64,000 bases of DNA from an uncultured Allomuricauda sp. (lineage in GTDB: Bacteria > Bacteroidota > Bacteroidia > Flavobacteriales > Flavobacteriaceae), in assembly GCF_947499585.1 (NCBI RefSeq), contig NZ_CANMOO010000001.1, positions 620,001 to 684,000 on the forward strand, given 5' to 3'. Of this stretch, positions 16,123 through 23,875 are shown piece by piece (positions within the stretch are counted from its first letter, which is position 1; the number at the start of each line of letters is the position of its first letter). The notes below the pieces were generated by a model that was not told where the DNA came from, did no database searches, and worked only from the letters and a program-made list of their open reading frames with translations. A program made the translations under genes and the position numbers.

Positions 16123-17397
16123 CTAAGACAATTGAGATGGAGGAATAAGGACAAGCTTTTTGATTTTTTTTTGTAAAAGTTCCTTATCCCTGTCATTACT
16201 GGCCAAATTCAATGCTTGTTTATAACACTGTTGTGCTTTTTTCAACTGGGAACATTTTTTATATAACTCAGCCAAAGTGAAATGATAGAGATAATAATTG
16301 GCGATGTCTGATCTTGCTTCCAATTGGAGCAATTCTTCAATAGCTTTCTTATTTCCTTCAACCTCAGAAAAAGCAACAATACGGTTTAAATGTACAATGG
16401 GAGAATCTTCCAAAAGTAACAATTGGTCATAAAGAGATAATATTTCTGTCCAATTGGTTTTTTCATAAGACATTGAAATGCAGTGATTTGCCGATATAGT
16501 GGCTAAAATACTGTATTTGCTTATGGTATTACCTTGGGTAATTCTATCCAAGTATTGGGTTCCTGACTGGATAAGTTGAGAATCCCACTTTGATCTATCT
16601 TGCTCTTTTAAATCGATGATTTCACCTTCCGAAGAAACGCGGGAATTAAACCTGGATATATTAAAATACATTAATGCCAAAAGCGCATAGCAATCTGTTT
16701 TGTTTTTAATATTGATGCTTTCTGTCAATAGTTTTACCAGACGGATGGACTCTAAACAGAGGTCAAAACGAATAACATTGTTTTTATGGGAAGGAAAGTA
16801 GCCTTCGGTAAAAATTAAATAGATGGTCTTTAGCACCGAGTCTAAACGTTCTTCGATGACATTTTTTGACTTAAGGTCAATGACGACATTGCGCATTTGT
16901 TTTCTTCCGCGCACCAGCCGTTTGTTTATTGTTTGCTCGTTAGAAAAGAAAGCATTGGCTATTTCAGCAATACTTAAACCTGATAAAATCTTTAAAATGA
17001 GTGCAATTTGGGAGTTTTCTGCTATTGAAGGATGACAACAGGAAAACATCATTTTTAGTTGACTATCTTCTATTATCTCTTCAGAAAAAGAAAATGTTTC
17101 GTCTAACCGTGGCCTTTGAATAGTATTGGTGTACTCACGTTGGTATTTTTTACGTTTAAGAATATTTAAAGTAATGTTCTTTGCGGTAGTGTATAGCCAA
17201 GCTTTGGGGTTTTCAGGAATGCCGCGCATTTCCCAATGTTCTGTTGCTTTTAGCAAGGCCTCTTGCACAATGTCTTCAGCTGTTTCAATATTTTCTGTCC
17301 CTAAATAACCAGTAATGACCGCAACAAGTTTTCCATACTCATTTCTAAAAAAATGGGTGGTCAACTCCTGGCTCTGGGTTAAATTAGAATTGCTCAT
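16123..17397 (-). CDS. ECF42-type RNA polymerase sigma factor with long C-terminal extension
   Basis: A 424-residue sigma factor: region 2 (about 15-85; AEDIVQEALLKATEHW, PKAWLYTTAKNITLNILKRK) and region 4 (about 115-175; LSGLSIAEIANAFFSNEQTINKRLVRGRKQM). About 240 residues of helical, TPR-like sequence follow (QYLDRITQGNTISKYSILAT, YHFTLAELYKKCSQLKKAQQCYKQAL). This SnoaL-less, TPR-bearing extension plus the adjacent DGPF gene define the ECF42 class, where the extension takes the place of an anti-sigma factor. It starts 36 bp after the MarR-GNAT gene and may be co-expressed with it. Confidence 0.9.
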   Translation of the reverse strand: MSNSNLTQSQELTTHFFRNEYGKLVAVITGYLGTENIETAEDIVQEALLKATEHWEMRGIPENPKAWLYTTAKNITLNILKRKKYQREYTNTIQRPRLDETFSFSEEIIEDSQLKMMFSCCHPSIAENSQIALILKILSGLSIAEIANAFFSNEQTINKRLVRGRKQMRNVVIDLKSKNVIEERLDSVLKTIYLIFTEGYFPSHKNNVIRFDLCLESIRLVKLLTESINIKNKTDCYALLALMYFNISRFNSRVSSEGEIIDLKEQDRSKWDSQLIQSGTQYLDRITQGNTISKYSILATISANHCISMSYEKTNWTEILSLYDQLLLLEDSPIVHLNRIVAFSEVEGNKKAIEELLQLEARSDIANYYLYHFTLAELYKKCSQLKKAQQCYKQALNLASNDRDKELLQKKIKKLVLIPPSQLS

Positions 17398-17433
17398 TTT
17401 AAATTAGCATTAAAGACATATTCTTTGGCTAAT

Positions 17434-18438
17434 TTACTTCAGATTTAGTCTAAACCCATAAACTTGCAGATTTCCTTGTTTAAAGTCCAAATCTTCAGAT
17501 TTTTTAAACCCGAGTTTTTCATACATACCCCAAGCAACTTTCATAAATTCAGTAGTGTGGATTATAACTTGTTTGTGTCCTTTCTTTTTGGCATTTTCTA
17601 TGCAAGTCATACTTAACGCCTTTCCTACTCCTAATCCTCTTGCAGAATTGCTTACCGCTAGAAGCCTAAAACCGGATGCGTTTTTTTCTAAAGTGGCAGT
17701 TCCTCCGGAACCATAATAATGCATATCACTAAAATAAAGAACGGCTCCCAAGATTTCTCCGCTAGATGATATTGCAATCAGGAGTTCGGAATCAGGTTTC
17801 TTTGTAAAATCCCCAATGTTGGCCAGAGTATTGTAATATTGGGGTTGCTCATTTGCTTTTGGGAATCCTTCTAGATCAGAGTAGACATTGACCATCAATT
17901 TTCCTATTTCTTTAAACTCTGATAGTTTCGCATTCCTTATTGTAAATGCTTCATGTGAATTTTTGGGAGAAAAACGAGCATTATAACGCTCCTTAAAACT
18001 TTGTTTTTGCAGTTCCTGCTCCAATTGAGTCAGTTTTTCAAGAAAATCATCGTTCACGACCTCTTGCAATACTTTTTGAATTCTATTCCATTCCGCTTCA
18101 AAAACAGGTAGTGCTTTTTGCCCGTTTTTGGAAAGTTGAATAAGGGTTTTTCTACCATCCGTGTCATCTTTAAAAGTGTCTAAATAACCTTGGTCTTTCA
18201 TTTTACGGGTTATTTTTATCATTGCTGGATGCGAGAACCCCAAAGCATTCGCTATTTCGGTTACGGTAAGCTTCCCCCTTTGTTTTAAAAGCAAAAATAT
18301 AACATGCCAGTTGGGTTCAATTTTTAAATTTAAGCTAGAGTAGTGATCTATGGTACTGGACACTATTTTTTCATTCAATCGTTTTATACGGGCAGTAAAG
18401 CCTAAATGTTGCAATTCTGGAAGAAAATCTTGATTCAT
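17434..18438 (-). CDS. MarR regulator-GNAT acetyltransferase fusion protein
   Basis: A 334-residue two-domain protein. The N-terminal part (about 30-150) is a MarR winged helix: LLLKQRGKLTVTEIANALGFSH, the recognition region PAMIKITRKMKDQGYLD and a wing DDTDGRKTLIQLS. The C-terminal part (about 165-330) is a GNAT domain with acetyl-CoA loop NSARGLGVGKAL and MYEKLGFKKSEDL. Such fusions are widespread, but their acetyl acceptor is unknown. A 24-bp perfect palindrome lies five bases before the start codon, so autorepression is very likely. A related site occurs at 22538. Confidence 0.92.
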   Translation of the reverse strand: MNQDFLPELQHLGFTARIKRLNEKIVSSTIDHYSSLNLKIEPNWHVIFLLLKQRGKLTVTEIANALGFSHPAMIKITRKMKDQGYLDTFKDDTDGRKTLIQLSKNGQKALPVFEAEWNRIQKVLQEVVNDDFLEKLTQLEQELQKQSFKERYNARFSPKNSHEAFTIRNAKLSEFKEIGKLMVNVYSDLEGFPKANEQPQYYNTLANIGDFTKKPDSELLIAISSSGEILGAVLYFSDMHYYGSGGTATLEKNASGFRLLAVSNSARGLGVGKALSMTCIENAKKKGHKQVIIHTTEFMKVAWGMYEKLGFKKSEDLDFKQGNLQVYGFRLNLK

Positions 18439-18442
18439 GATA

Positions 18443-18466
18443 ATTTACGTAACTAGTTACGTAAAT
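18443..18466. promoter_or_regulatory. 24-bp perfect palindrome, MarR-GNAT operator
   Basis: Two TTACGTAA boxes (18445-18452 and 18457-18464) separated by CTAG sit in a perfectly symmetric 24-bp sequence. It is immediately upstream of the MarR-GNAT start, covering the position expected for its ribosome-binding site and leader. MarR proteins bind such inverted repeats as dimers and usually repress their own genes. Confidence 0.75.
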
Positions 18467-18524
18467 ATAATTAAAAACTACAATCGGTATTTATACTTTA
18501 TCAATTCGTTAAGAAAAAAAGATA

Positions 18525-19319
18525 TTAGGGACCAACGGCGCCTAGTGTATACAATTGTTCTAAGTTAGGGGTATTACTACCTCCTTCAGGTTCTAGCGTA
18601 ATTCCAAAAGCTTCGGTTTCGTTAGGATTTGGAAGTGTAAACAATTTATTGTTATCAGTCACAAAATCTTCCAGAAGACCAATGCTGATAGGGGTCAACG
18701 GATCTAACTTTAAAGACCATACTTGATATGCATAACCATGTGGGGGTTCGGGTAGACCTTGAGCATCAATAATGACGTTTTCTTCTTCTTTGTTCCAATA
18801 GGCCTTGGCATATGATCTTGGGGATATTGTTTGTCCACCTAAATCTATTACAGTAACATTTTTATCTCGTAATGCCTGTAGCAACGTTTCTTTATCTGCT
18901 ACCTCATCGCGAACATCTGAAAGAATTTCTTCTAGACTTTGCTTTTCTTGATTGGTAATCTCTATTTCCGATTTCAGATTGTTGTTTTCCAGATACACCC
19001 ATAACAGACCTACCGCCAATAGAAGGGAGGCTGCCCATCCTAAGTAGCTGCTCCAAGGAGTTTTCTTTTCTGAAGCCGTTGGCAAAAATGGAAGTACGTC
19101 ATCTAGTTCGGGTTTTAATCTCTTAAAACCATCCGCGGGTAATCCTGGAGAGACCGTTTTGGTAAGCTGTAACATTGCAGCTTCAATGGCCTCAATTTCT
19201 TTCTGAATTTCAGGATATTGTATGGCATAGTGCTGCACCTCTAAATTCTCTTCTGGGCTAAGTGCTCCAGCAATGTAGAGTTCTAAAATTCCGGACGCTA
19301 TGTACTTTTCAATATCCAT
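18525..19319 (-). CDS. RskA-like anti-sigma factor
   Basis: A 264-residue membrane anti-sigma factor. The N-terminal cytoplasmic part (1 to about 80; MDIEKYIASGILELYIAGAL, SPEENLEVQHYAIQYPE) is a class similar to anti-sigma-K proteins. One membrane helix follows (about 92-110), then a coiled-coil (about 111-152) and an extracytoplasmic RskA domain (PF10099-type: WNKEEENVIIDAQGLPEPP, YQVWSLKLDPLTPISIGLL, FGITLEPEGGSNTPN). It abuts the ECF gene with no gap, so the pair is translationally coupled. It should hold the sigma factor inactive until a signal outside the membrane releases it. Confidence 0.92.
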   Translation of the reverse strand: MDIEKYIASGILELYIAGALSPEENLEVQHYAIQYPEIQKEIEAIEAAMLQLTKTVSPGLPADGFKRLKPELDDVLPFLPTASEKKTPWSSYLGWAASLLLAVGLLWVYLENNNLKSEIEITNQEKQSLEEILSDVRDEVADKETLLQALRDKNVTVIDLGGQTISPRSYAKAYWNKEEENVIIDAQGLPEPPHGYAYQVWSLKLDPLTPISIGLLEDFVTDNNKLFTLPNPNETEAFGITLEPEGGSNTPNLEQLYTLGAVGP

Positions 19320-19850
19320 TTATAATCTTGTGTTCTTCCTTAATTCGGAAATACAACTGCGTAAACGTGTTTTAATCGTGCCAATAGGTGTTTTTAGTTC
19401 TTTAGATACTTCTTTTTGTGTATATCCTTTAAAGTAAAGCAAATCTATCAAGAGGATGCACTTGTTCTTTAACCCTTTCAACAAGGATTGTAGTCCAATA
19501 GTATCAATTTTATCATTTAAATCCTCACTATTTTCATAGATACCTACGAAAGAATGTACAGGGAGGTTTTTCTTTTGATTTTTATGGGTTTTTGAGCGCA
19601 GTTCATCAATTGCAGTATTCCGGGCTATATTTAAAATCCAGGTAAAGAAACGCCCTTTGGATGCGTCATAATTATCAGATTTATCCCATATCTTAATAAA
19701 TACATCATGACAAAGTTCTTGGGATCGTTCTACATCTTTAATGATGGTATTGATGACCCCGCAAATATTTTCTGCATACATATTGTACAACTTCTCGAAG
19801 GCAGTTTTATCCTTTTTCTGAAATTGGAGTATGAGGTCGTCTAAATTCAT
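19320..19850 (-). CDS. ECF sigma factor (SigK-like)
   Basis: A 176-residue ECF sigma factor. Region 2 (about 10-85) has LCHDVFIKIWDKSDNYDASK and GRFFTWILNIARNTAIDELR. Region 4 (about 115-172) has LIDLLYFKGYTQKEVSKELK and TPIGTIKTRLRSCISELRK. It is directly followed by its RskA-like anti-sigma. Upstream in the same direction are a VOC protein and an NTF2-like lipoprotein at short gaps (50 and 38 bp), which may belong to the same transcript. Confidence 0.94.
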   Translation of the reverse strand: MNLDDLILQFQKKDKTAFEKLYNMYAENICGVINTIIKDVERSQELCHDVFIKIWDKSDNYDASKGRFFTWILNIARNTAIDELRSKTHKNQKKNLPVHSFVGIYENSEDLNDKIDTIGLQSLLKGLKNKCILLIDLLYFKGYTQKEVSKELKTPIGTIKTRLRSCISELRKNTRL

Positions 19851-19900
19851 AGCTAATCGGCCAAAGATATAAAAAGGGATCGTTCAATTCTGTCGAAATT

Positions 19901-20272
19901 CTAAACATGTTGGTCAATTAGAATAGTATTGCCATCTGGGTCCATTACTATAAAACTTGCAGGTCCAGTTGTGGTTTCATCAGCTTCAGATGTTAACGCT
20001 ACTCCATTTTTCTTCAGGTTTTTTTGAATGGTACGAACATCATCAAAAGCTTCCAATGTTTGCGCATTTTCATCCCAACCGGGATTAAAGGTTAGAATAT
20101 TGTTTTCGAACATGCCTTGAAAAAGACCTACAAGGGAGTTGCCATTCTTCATGATAAGATAGTTTCGTTCCATTTCACCGGCAAAAACGGTAAACCCCAT
20201 TTTTTCATAAAATGTCTTGGAAACCTGAAGATCTTTTACCGCTAGACTAATAGAAAAAGCACCTAGTTTCAT
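19901..20272 (-). CDS. VOC (glyoxalase-like) family protein
   Basis: A 123-residue cytoplasmic protein with two beta-alpha-beta-beta-beta modules: FSISLAVKDLQVSKTFYEKM in the first, and PASFIVMDPDGNTILIDQ in the second, the typical VOC ending. Members include glyoxalases, dioxygenases and resistance proteins. The full metal triad cannot be assigned with confidence, so the reaction is unknown. It lies between the NTF2-like lipoprotein and the ECF sigma gene. Confidence 0.85.
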   Translation of the reverse strand: MKLGAFSISLAVKDLQVSKTFYEKMGFTVFAGEMERNYLIMKNGNSLVGLFQGMFENNILTFNPGWDENAQTLEAFDDVRTIQKNLKKNGVALTSEADETTTGPASFIVMDPDGNTILIDQHV

Positions 20273-20310
20273 ATTATTTTGTATTAAGTTATGTAAAGGG
20301 GCATCTCGCC

Positions 20311-20787
20311 CTATTGTATTTTTCCATCATGAAAACCAGCTCTTTTCCAAGCCCCATTTTCATAAACCCATATGTTGGTCACTCGGTATTCATTTTTACT
20401 AAGTTCCCCATTTTTGGTAATAGATGTTATTACTTTGGCTGTTGTGATAGCAGTATTATCATGAAATTCAATTTTAAGTTGATTCATTTCATAACTATTG
20501 ATGGTCAAAATGCCAGCTTTAATTTCTTTACTTCTCTTCTTTAAATATTCAAACCACTTTTCTTTGTCAATAGCTTCATAAGTCCCATTTGTGTGACTAT
20601 AATTATTGGTGACCATAGATTCCAAAACGGATATTTCGCTATTCGCAAAAGCCTTGTTAAACCTGTATATTACTGTAATCAGTTCTTCTTTTTGCTCTTC
20701 TGAATGTTTTTGGGGTTTATTTCCGCATGCAGTGGAAAATAGTATAAAAACAAGGGTGTAGAGGAATGATAATTTGTTGGATTTCAT
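20311..20787 (-). CDS. NTF2-like (DUF4440/SnoaL-type) lipoprotein
   Basis: A 158-residue lipoprotein with lipobox STAC (Cys21). The mature part is a cone-shaped NTF2-like fold of the DUF4440 type: LITVIYRFNKAFANSEISVLE, NYSHTNGTYEAIDKEKWFEYL, and VTNIWVYENGAWKRAGFHDG. These domains bind small ligands or act as minor enzymes; none can be named here. It is the first gene of the possible four-gene run ending with the anti-sigma factor. Confidence 0.85.
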   Translation of the reverse strand: MKSNKLSFLYTLVFILFSTACGNKPQKHSEEQKEELITVIYRFNKAFANSEISVLESMVTNNYSHTNGTYEAIDKEKWFEYLKKRSKEIKAGILTINSYEMNQLKIEFHDNTAITTAKVITSITKNGELSKNEYRVTNIWVYENGAWKRAGFHDGKIQ

Positions 20788-21003
20788 TTTATGATTGCCT
20801 TATGCGAATCATAAACTTAAGAAATTAAATTGTTGTAACGATTTTCTATACTTTAGAAGATTTTATTGCGGATTATTGGCCTTCAGGCTTCCCAGAAGTA
20901 AAAATAATAAAAGGCCAGTCCTAAATACCCGACGAAACGTTTTAGGCTTTAAAAGGAATTGTTTGCCCTTAAGAATAAATCAAAAGAAAAAGAAAATACG
21001 GGA

Positions 21004-21303
21004 TCAAGCTATATTGATTCCCTTTAAGACCAAGGTTTTCCACTCAGGGTGTCTTTTAATGTACATGGCAACAAAGGGGCACAAAGGAACTAGTGTTAAA
21101 TCACGGGCCTTAATATTTTCCAATGCTTGTTTAATAAGTTCGGAGCCAACACCCTTGCCTTCATAATCTCTAGGTACCTCCGTATGGGTGAGGTAAATTT
21201 TTTCTTTGGCTTTTATATACTCAATCCTAGCAATGGATTCCCCTATTCTAAATTGAAATTCCTTAGCTTCAATATTGTCAATAAGTAGGTAATCAGAGTC
21301 CAT
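21004..21303 (-). CDS. GCN5-related N-acetyltransferase, YjdJ-like
   Basis: A 99-residue short GNAT of the Acetyltransf_CG (PF14542) type. It has an N-terminal beta sheet (FQFRIGESIARIEYIKAKEK), the core LTHTEVPRDYEGKGVGSELI (acetyl-CoA loop) and the terminal CPFVAMYIKRHPEWKTLV. It is the counterpart of E. coli YjdJ, whose gene also neighbours yjdI, as here (4-bp gap). The function is unknown. Confidence 0.88.
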   Translation of the reverse strand: MDSDYLLIDNIEAKEFQFRIGESIARIEYIKAKEKIYLTHTEVPRDYEGKGVGSELIKQALENIKARDLTLVPLCPFVAMYIKRHPEWKTLVLKGINIA

Positions 21304-21307
21304 TTTT

Positions 21308-21526
21308 TTAAGTATTAAGTTGACGATGACTTAAAGCGCCAGAGGGGCATTTGGCAATTTGATTCTTCAACTCATCTGTAGTTGCATTTTCGGCCTTTAT
21401 CCATGGCTTTTCTTTAGGGTTATAAACACTGGGCAGCATCTTCACACAGATTCCCGCATGTTCACATAGTTTTGGTTTCCAGATTACGGAAATCTCACCA
21501 TTCGAATACTCTTTTGTTACGTCCAT
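21308..21526 (-). CDS. (4Fe-4S) single-cluster protein, YjdI family
   Basis: A 72-residue protein of the Fer4_19 (PF06902) family. It has WKPKLCEHAGICVKMLPSVY with two of the cluster cysteines, and IAKCPSGALSHR with another: C21, C27 and the CP motif near residue 60. It probably carries an iron-sulphur cluster. It is paired with a YjdJ-like GNAT, an arrangement shared with E. coli, so the two probably work together. It lies after the sodC terminator and so has its own transcript start. Confidence 0.88.
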   Translation of the reverse strand: MDVTKEYSNGEISVIWKPKLCEHAGICVKMLPSVYNPKEKPWIKAENATTDELKNQIAKCPSGALSHRQLNT

Positions 21527-21571
21527 TTGAAATAGGGATTAAATTATTTTGAGATACTTTAGATTATATTA

Positions 21572-21599
21572 AAAAGAGCCGCTTTTAAGCAGCTCTTTT
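21572..21599 (-). terminator. Rho-independent terminator of sodC
   Basis: Read on the minus strand, a hairpin of AAAAGAGC-type arms (21572-21582 / 21589-21599, one mismatch) is followed by a T-rich run, just after the sodC stop. Confidence 0.8.
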
Positions 21600-21607
21600 A
21601 TTATCTG

Positions 21608-22189
21608 TTATTGAATAATTCCTGTACAGGCAACACGAGCCCCAGCGGCACCGCTGGGCTGGGAAGTGAAATCATCCACTCCTTGGTGAACAATGACCGC
21701 TTTGCCAACTATGTTCTTGGTTTCGTCATCACAACCAATACACCATTCCTTGGTTGCAAAATCTACCGTTGCATTACCTTCGGCATCAGCTACAAAATTA
21801 CCAATATCACCTTTATGATAACCATCTGCAGCTCCCCATTTAGCATGTGGTTGGAACGTTGGATTCCAGTGTCCGCCTGTAGATTTTCCATCAGCTGATG
21901 AGCAATCTGCTTTCTCATGAATATGGATTGCATGTTCACCTTCTGTAAGACCGGATAGTGTCGCTTTCATTACTACAATTCCATTTTCTTCTGTAAAGGT
22001 GACTTCTCCACTAACACCGCTATCACTCTTAGGTTCCATTGAAAATTTGATGGATTTAACTTCAACTATCTCTTCCATAATTTCTTCAACAACTTCCTCA
22101 GAAGTAGCCTCTGCTTCTTTTTTAGCTTGCTTACAGCTAAATGCAGTAATTAGTATTAGCGCCAAAGGAAGCGCAATAATTTTTTTCAT
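21608..22189 (-). CDS. sodC: Cu-Zn superoxide dismutase lipoprotein
   Basis: A 193-residue lipoprotein with lipobox AFSC (Cys19) and an acidic linker (31-43). The SOD domain has copper ligands H89 and H91 (HAIHIHE), H107 (GGHWNP) and H168 (VIVHQG). Zinc-site residues include H115, H125 and D128 (PHAKWG, GYHKGD). A probable disulphide joins C96 and C188. It disproportionates superoxide in the periplasm or on the cell surface. It is monocistronic, with a terminator. Confidence 0.96.
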   Translation of the reverse strand: MKKIIALPLALILITAFSCKQAKKEAEATSEEVVEEIMEEIVEVKSIKFSMEPKSDSGVSGEVTFTEENGIVVMKATLSGLTEGEHAIHIHEKADCSSADGKSTGGHWNPTFQPHAKWGAADGYHKGDIGNFVADAEGNATVDFATKEWCIGCDDETKNIVGKAVIVHQGVDDFTSQPSGAAGARVACTGIIQ

Positions 22190-22644
22190 CGTAAGTATTT
22201 TTAGGTTTTGTCTAAGGTACAGATTATTTAAGGAGGTGTCAATAGTATTGTTTGTTTGTGATAAGTAAATCAGGACTATAAATGAATTTGATTTAGAATT
22301 ACATAAGGTTTTAAATCAATGTGTTATGCAATTTAGAATACTAATATTTTTTTTAAAACGTTATCATCATAATAACAGGAAACCTTAAAACGGCGTCTAA
22401 AAATATATATATATATTGGTTCATCAACCTTCAAATTATATTGAATTCCTTAGGTACTGCAAAAAGAGAAGATCTTTTTGCAAAGGGTACCATCGCCTTA
22501 AAAGAGATAGGTTTAGAGGAGCAATAGACCAATATAATTACGTAAAGTCTTTACGTAAAATCCATACATCCGTTATAGAGTTGGAATTGGATTATTTTGA
22601 CATTCTACATATGCGTCTTTAGTTAGGCAAGACACATTTGCTTG
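22190..22644. other. 455-bp intergenic region with a palindrome and possible gene remnant
   Basis: No convincing gene. It holds a short alternating AT run (about 22402-22416) and an in-frame plus-strand stretch ending at the stop at 22525-22527 (FAKGTIALKEIGLEEQ), which looks protein-like but has no good start. The palindrome at 22538-22558 is listed separately. A 68-codon plus-strand frame at 22416-22622 has unlikely composition. Confidence 0.5.
22538..22558. promoter_or_regulatory. 21-bp palindrome with paired TTACGTAA boxes
   Basis: Two TTACGTAA boxes (22538-22545 and 22551-22558) separated by AGTCT form perfect 10-base arms around one central base. The same 8-mer pair, with a 4-base spacer, is the MarR-GNAT operator at 18443-18466. 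It may be a second target of that regulator, although no downstream plus-strand gene is recognised and the minus-strand sodC starts 350 bp away. Confidence 0.5.
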
Positions 22645-23865
22645 CTAGGACACAAGATTTGTGATTATCTGAGTTTCGCTATGAAGCGTTTTGTGTACTG
22701 GACATTTATCAGCAATTTGCATAATGCGCGCCTTTTGTTTGTCATCTAAATTTCCGGTTAATTTAATTTCACGATGGAAAGTATCGATTTTGGCGTTGTC
22801 GCTTTCACAATTCTCACAATCTTCCGCATGTGATTTACTGTAAGAGGTGTGTACTTCAACATTATCCACTGGCCACCCTTTTCTTCTTGCATACATCTGA
22901 ATAGTCATCACCGTACATGCAGAAAGGCCCGCAGAAACGAGTTCGTACGGGGAAGGTCCAAAATCATTGCCCCCATAAGAAGTAGGCTCATCCGCGATCA
23001 TATAATGATTGCCCACTTTCATTTGTGTTGTAAAACCATCTTCACCGTCTAAACTTGCTGCAACCTGATGTTTTGTTCTTAATCTGGAATCTACTTTTTC
23101 TGAAACATCCAAATAACGCTTGGCCCAACCAGAAATTACTTCTCCTACATAAATGGAATCTTCTTTTCTTGATAGCAAGTGGTCCGCGCCATCCAAGGAA
23201 ACAAAGCTTTTGGGGTGATGGGCAGAAATGTAGATTTCCTCGGCATTCTTAATCCCAACAGTGTCATCTTGAGGAGAATGTAAAATCAAAAGCGGTTTGC
23301 GAAGTGCTTTTGCAGTTTCTGGTAGCGATTTGGTTTCCAAATCGTCCAAAAATTGCTTTTTGATTGTAAAATCCCTTCCGCTTAAATTGATTACCGCCTT
23401 TCCTGTGGATTGAATTTCTTCAACTCCACTTTTTAATAAATGTTTTACATGCATTGGGTTTGAAGGTGCACCAACAGTGGCAACAGCTTTTATGGATGGA
23501 ATTTCACTAGCGGCGAAGATTGAAGCAGCTCCACCTAACGAATGTCCAATAATTAAGGTGGGGGCTTCGTAGTTTTCTTCAAGATATTTTGCTGCCGCTA
23601 CCAAATCCTCAACATTGCCTGAAAAATTAGTGTCCGCAAAATCACCTTCGCTTTCTCCAAGACCAGTAAAATCAAAACGTAAAACACCAAATCCATTAGA
23701 AGTTAACGCTTTGCCTATGTTTTTGACAGCCAATAAATTTTTATTGCATGTAAAGCAATGAGCAAACACAGCAAAATTGTGTGGATGTCTGTCAACAGGA
23801 AGTTCTAAGCGCCCTACCAGCGTTTGTCCTTCGGTATTTTTGAATGTTACTTTTTGGAGGCCCAT
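22645..23865 (-). CDS. Alpha/beta hydrolase-OsmC fusion protein
   Basis: A bifunctional protein of 406 residues from the preferred start. The first domain (about 1-245) is an alpha/beta hydrolase: FAHCFTCNKNLLAV, nucleophile elbow LIIGHSLGGAAS, LILHSPQDDTVG (Asp) and DGADHLLSR (His). The second (about 270-400) is an OsmC/Ohr domain with LSACTVMTIQMYARRKG and the resolving Cys in DKCPVHKTLHSE. OsmC proteins reduce organic peroxides. An upstream ATG (23910) would add 15 residues and overlap the preceding gene; MGLQKVTFKN at 23865 fits better. Confidence 0.92.
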   Translation of the reverse strand: MGLQKVTFKNTEGQTLVGRLELPVDRHPHNFAVFAHCFTCNKNLLAVKNIGKALTSNGFGVLRFDFTGLGESEGDFADTNFSGNVEDLVAAAKYLEENYEAPTLIIGHSLGGAASIFAASEIPSIKAVATVGAPSNPMHVKHLLKSGVEEIQSTGKAVINLSGRDFTIKKQFLDDLETKSLPETAKALRKPLLILHSPQDDTVGIKNAEEIYISAHHPKSFVSLDGADHLLSRKEDSIYVGEVISGWAKRYLDVSEKVDSRLRTKHQVAASLDGEDGFTTQMKVGNHYMIADEPTSYGGNDFGPSPYELVSAGLSACTVMTIQMYARRKGWPVDNVEVHTSYSKSHAEDCENCESDNAKIDTFHREIKLTGNLDDKQKARIMQIADKCPVHKTLHSETQIITNLVS

Positions 23866-23875
23866 GTTACTTTTC

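Noticed and set aside
20795..21166. 123-codon plus-strand frame between the NTF2-like lipoprotein and the GNAT
   Set aside because: Mostly antisense to the YjdJ-like GNAT, basic and low complexity, with no credible ribosome-binding site.
22402..22416. Alternating AT run
   Set aside because: Too short to be a meaningful microsatellite or origin element; no DnaA boxes nearby.
22416..22622. 68-codon plus-strand frame in the sodC-OsmC gap
   Set aside because: Composition is unlike neighbouring genes and it runs through the palindrome; no family is recognised.
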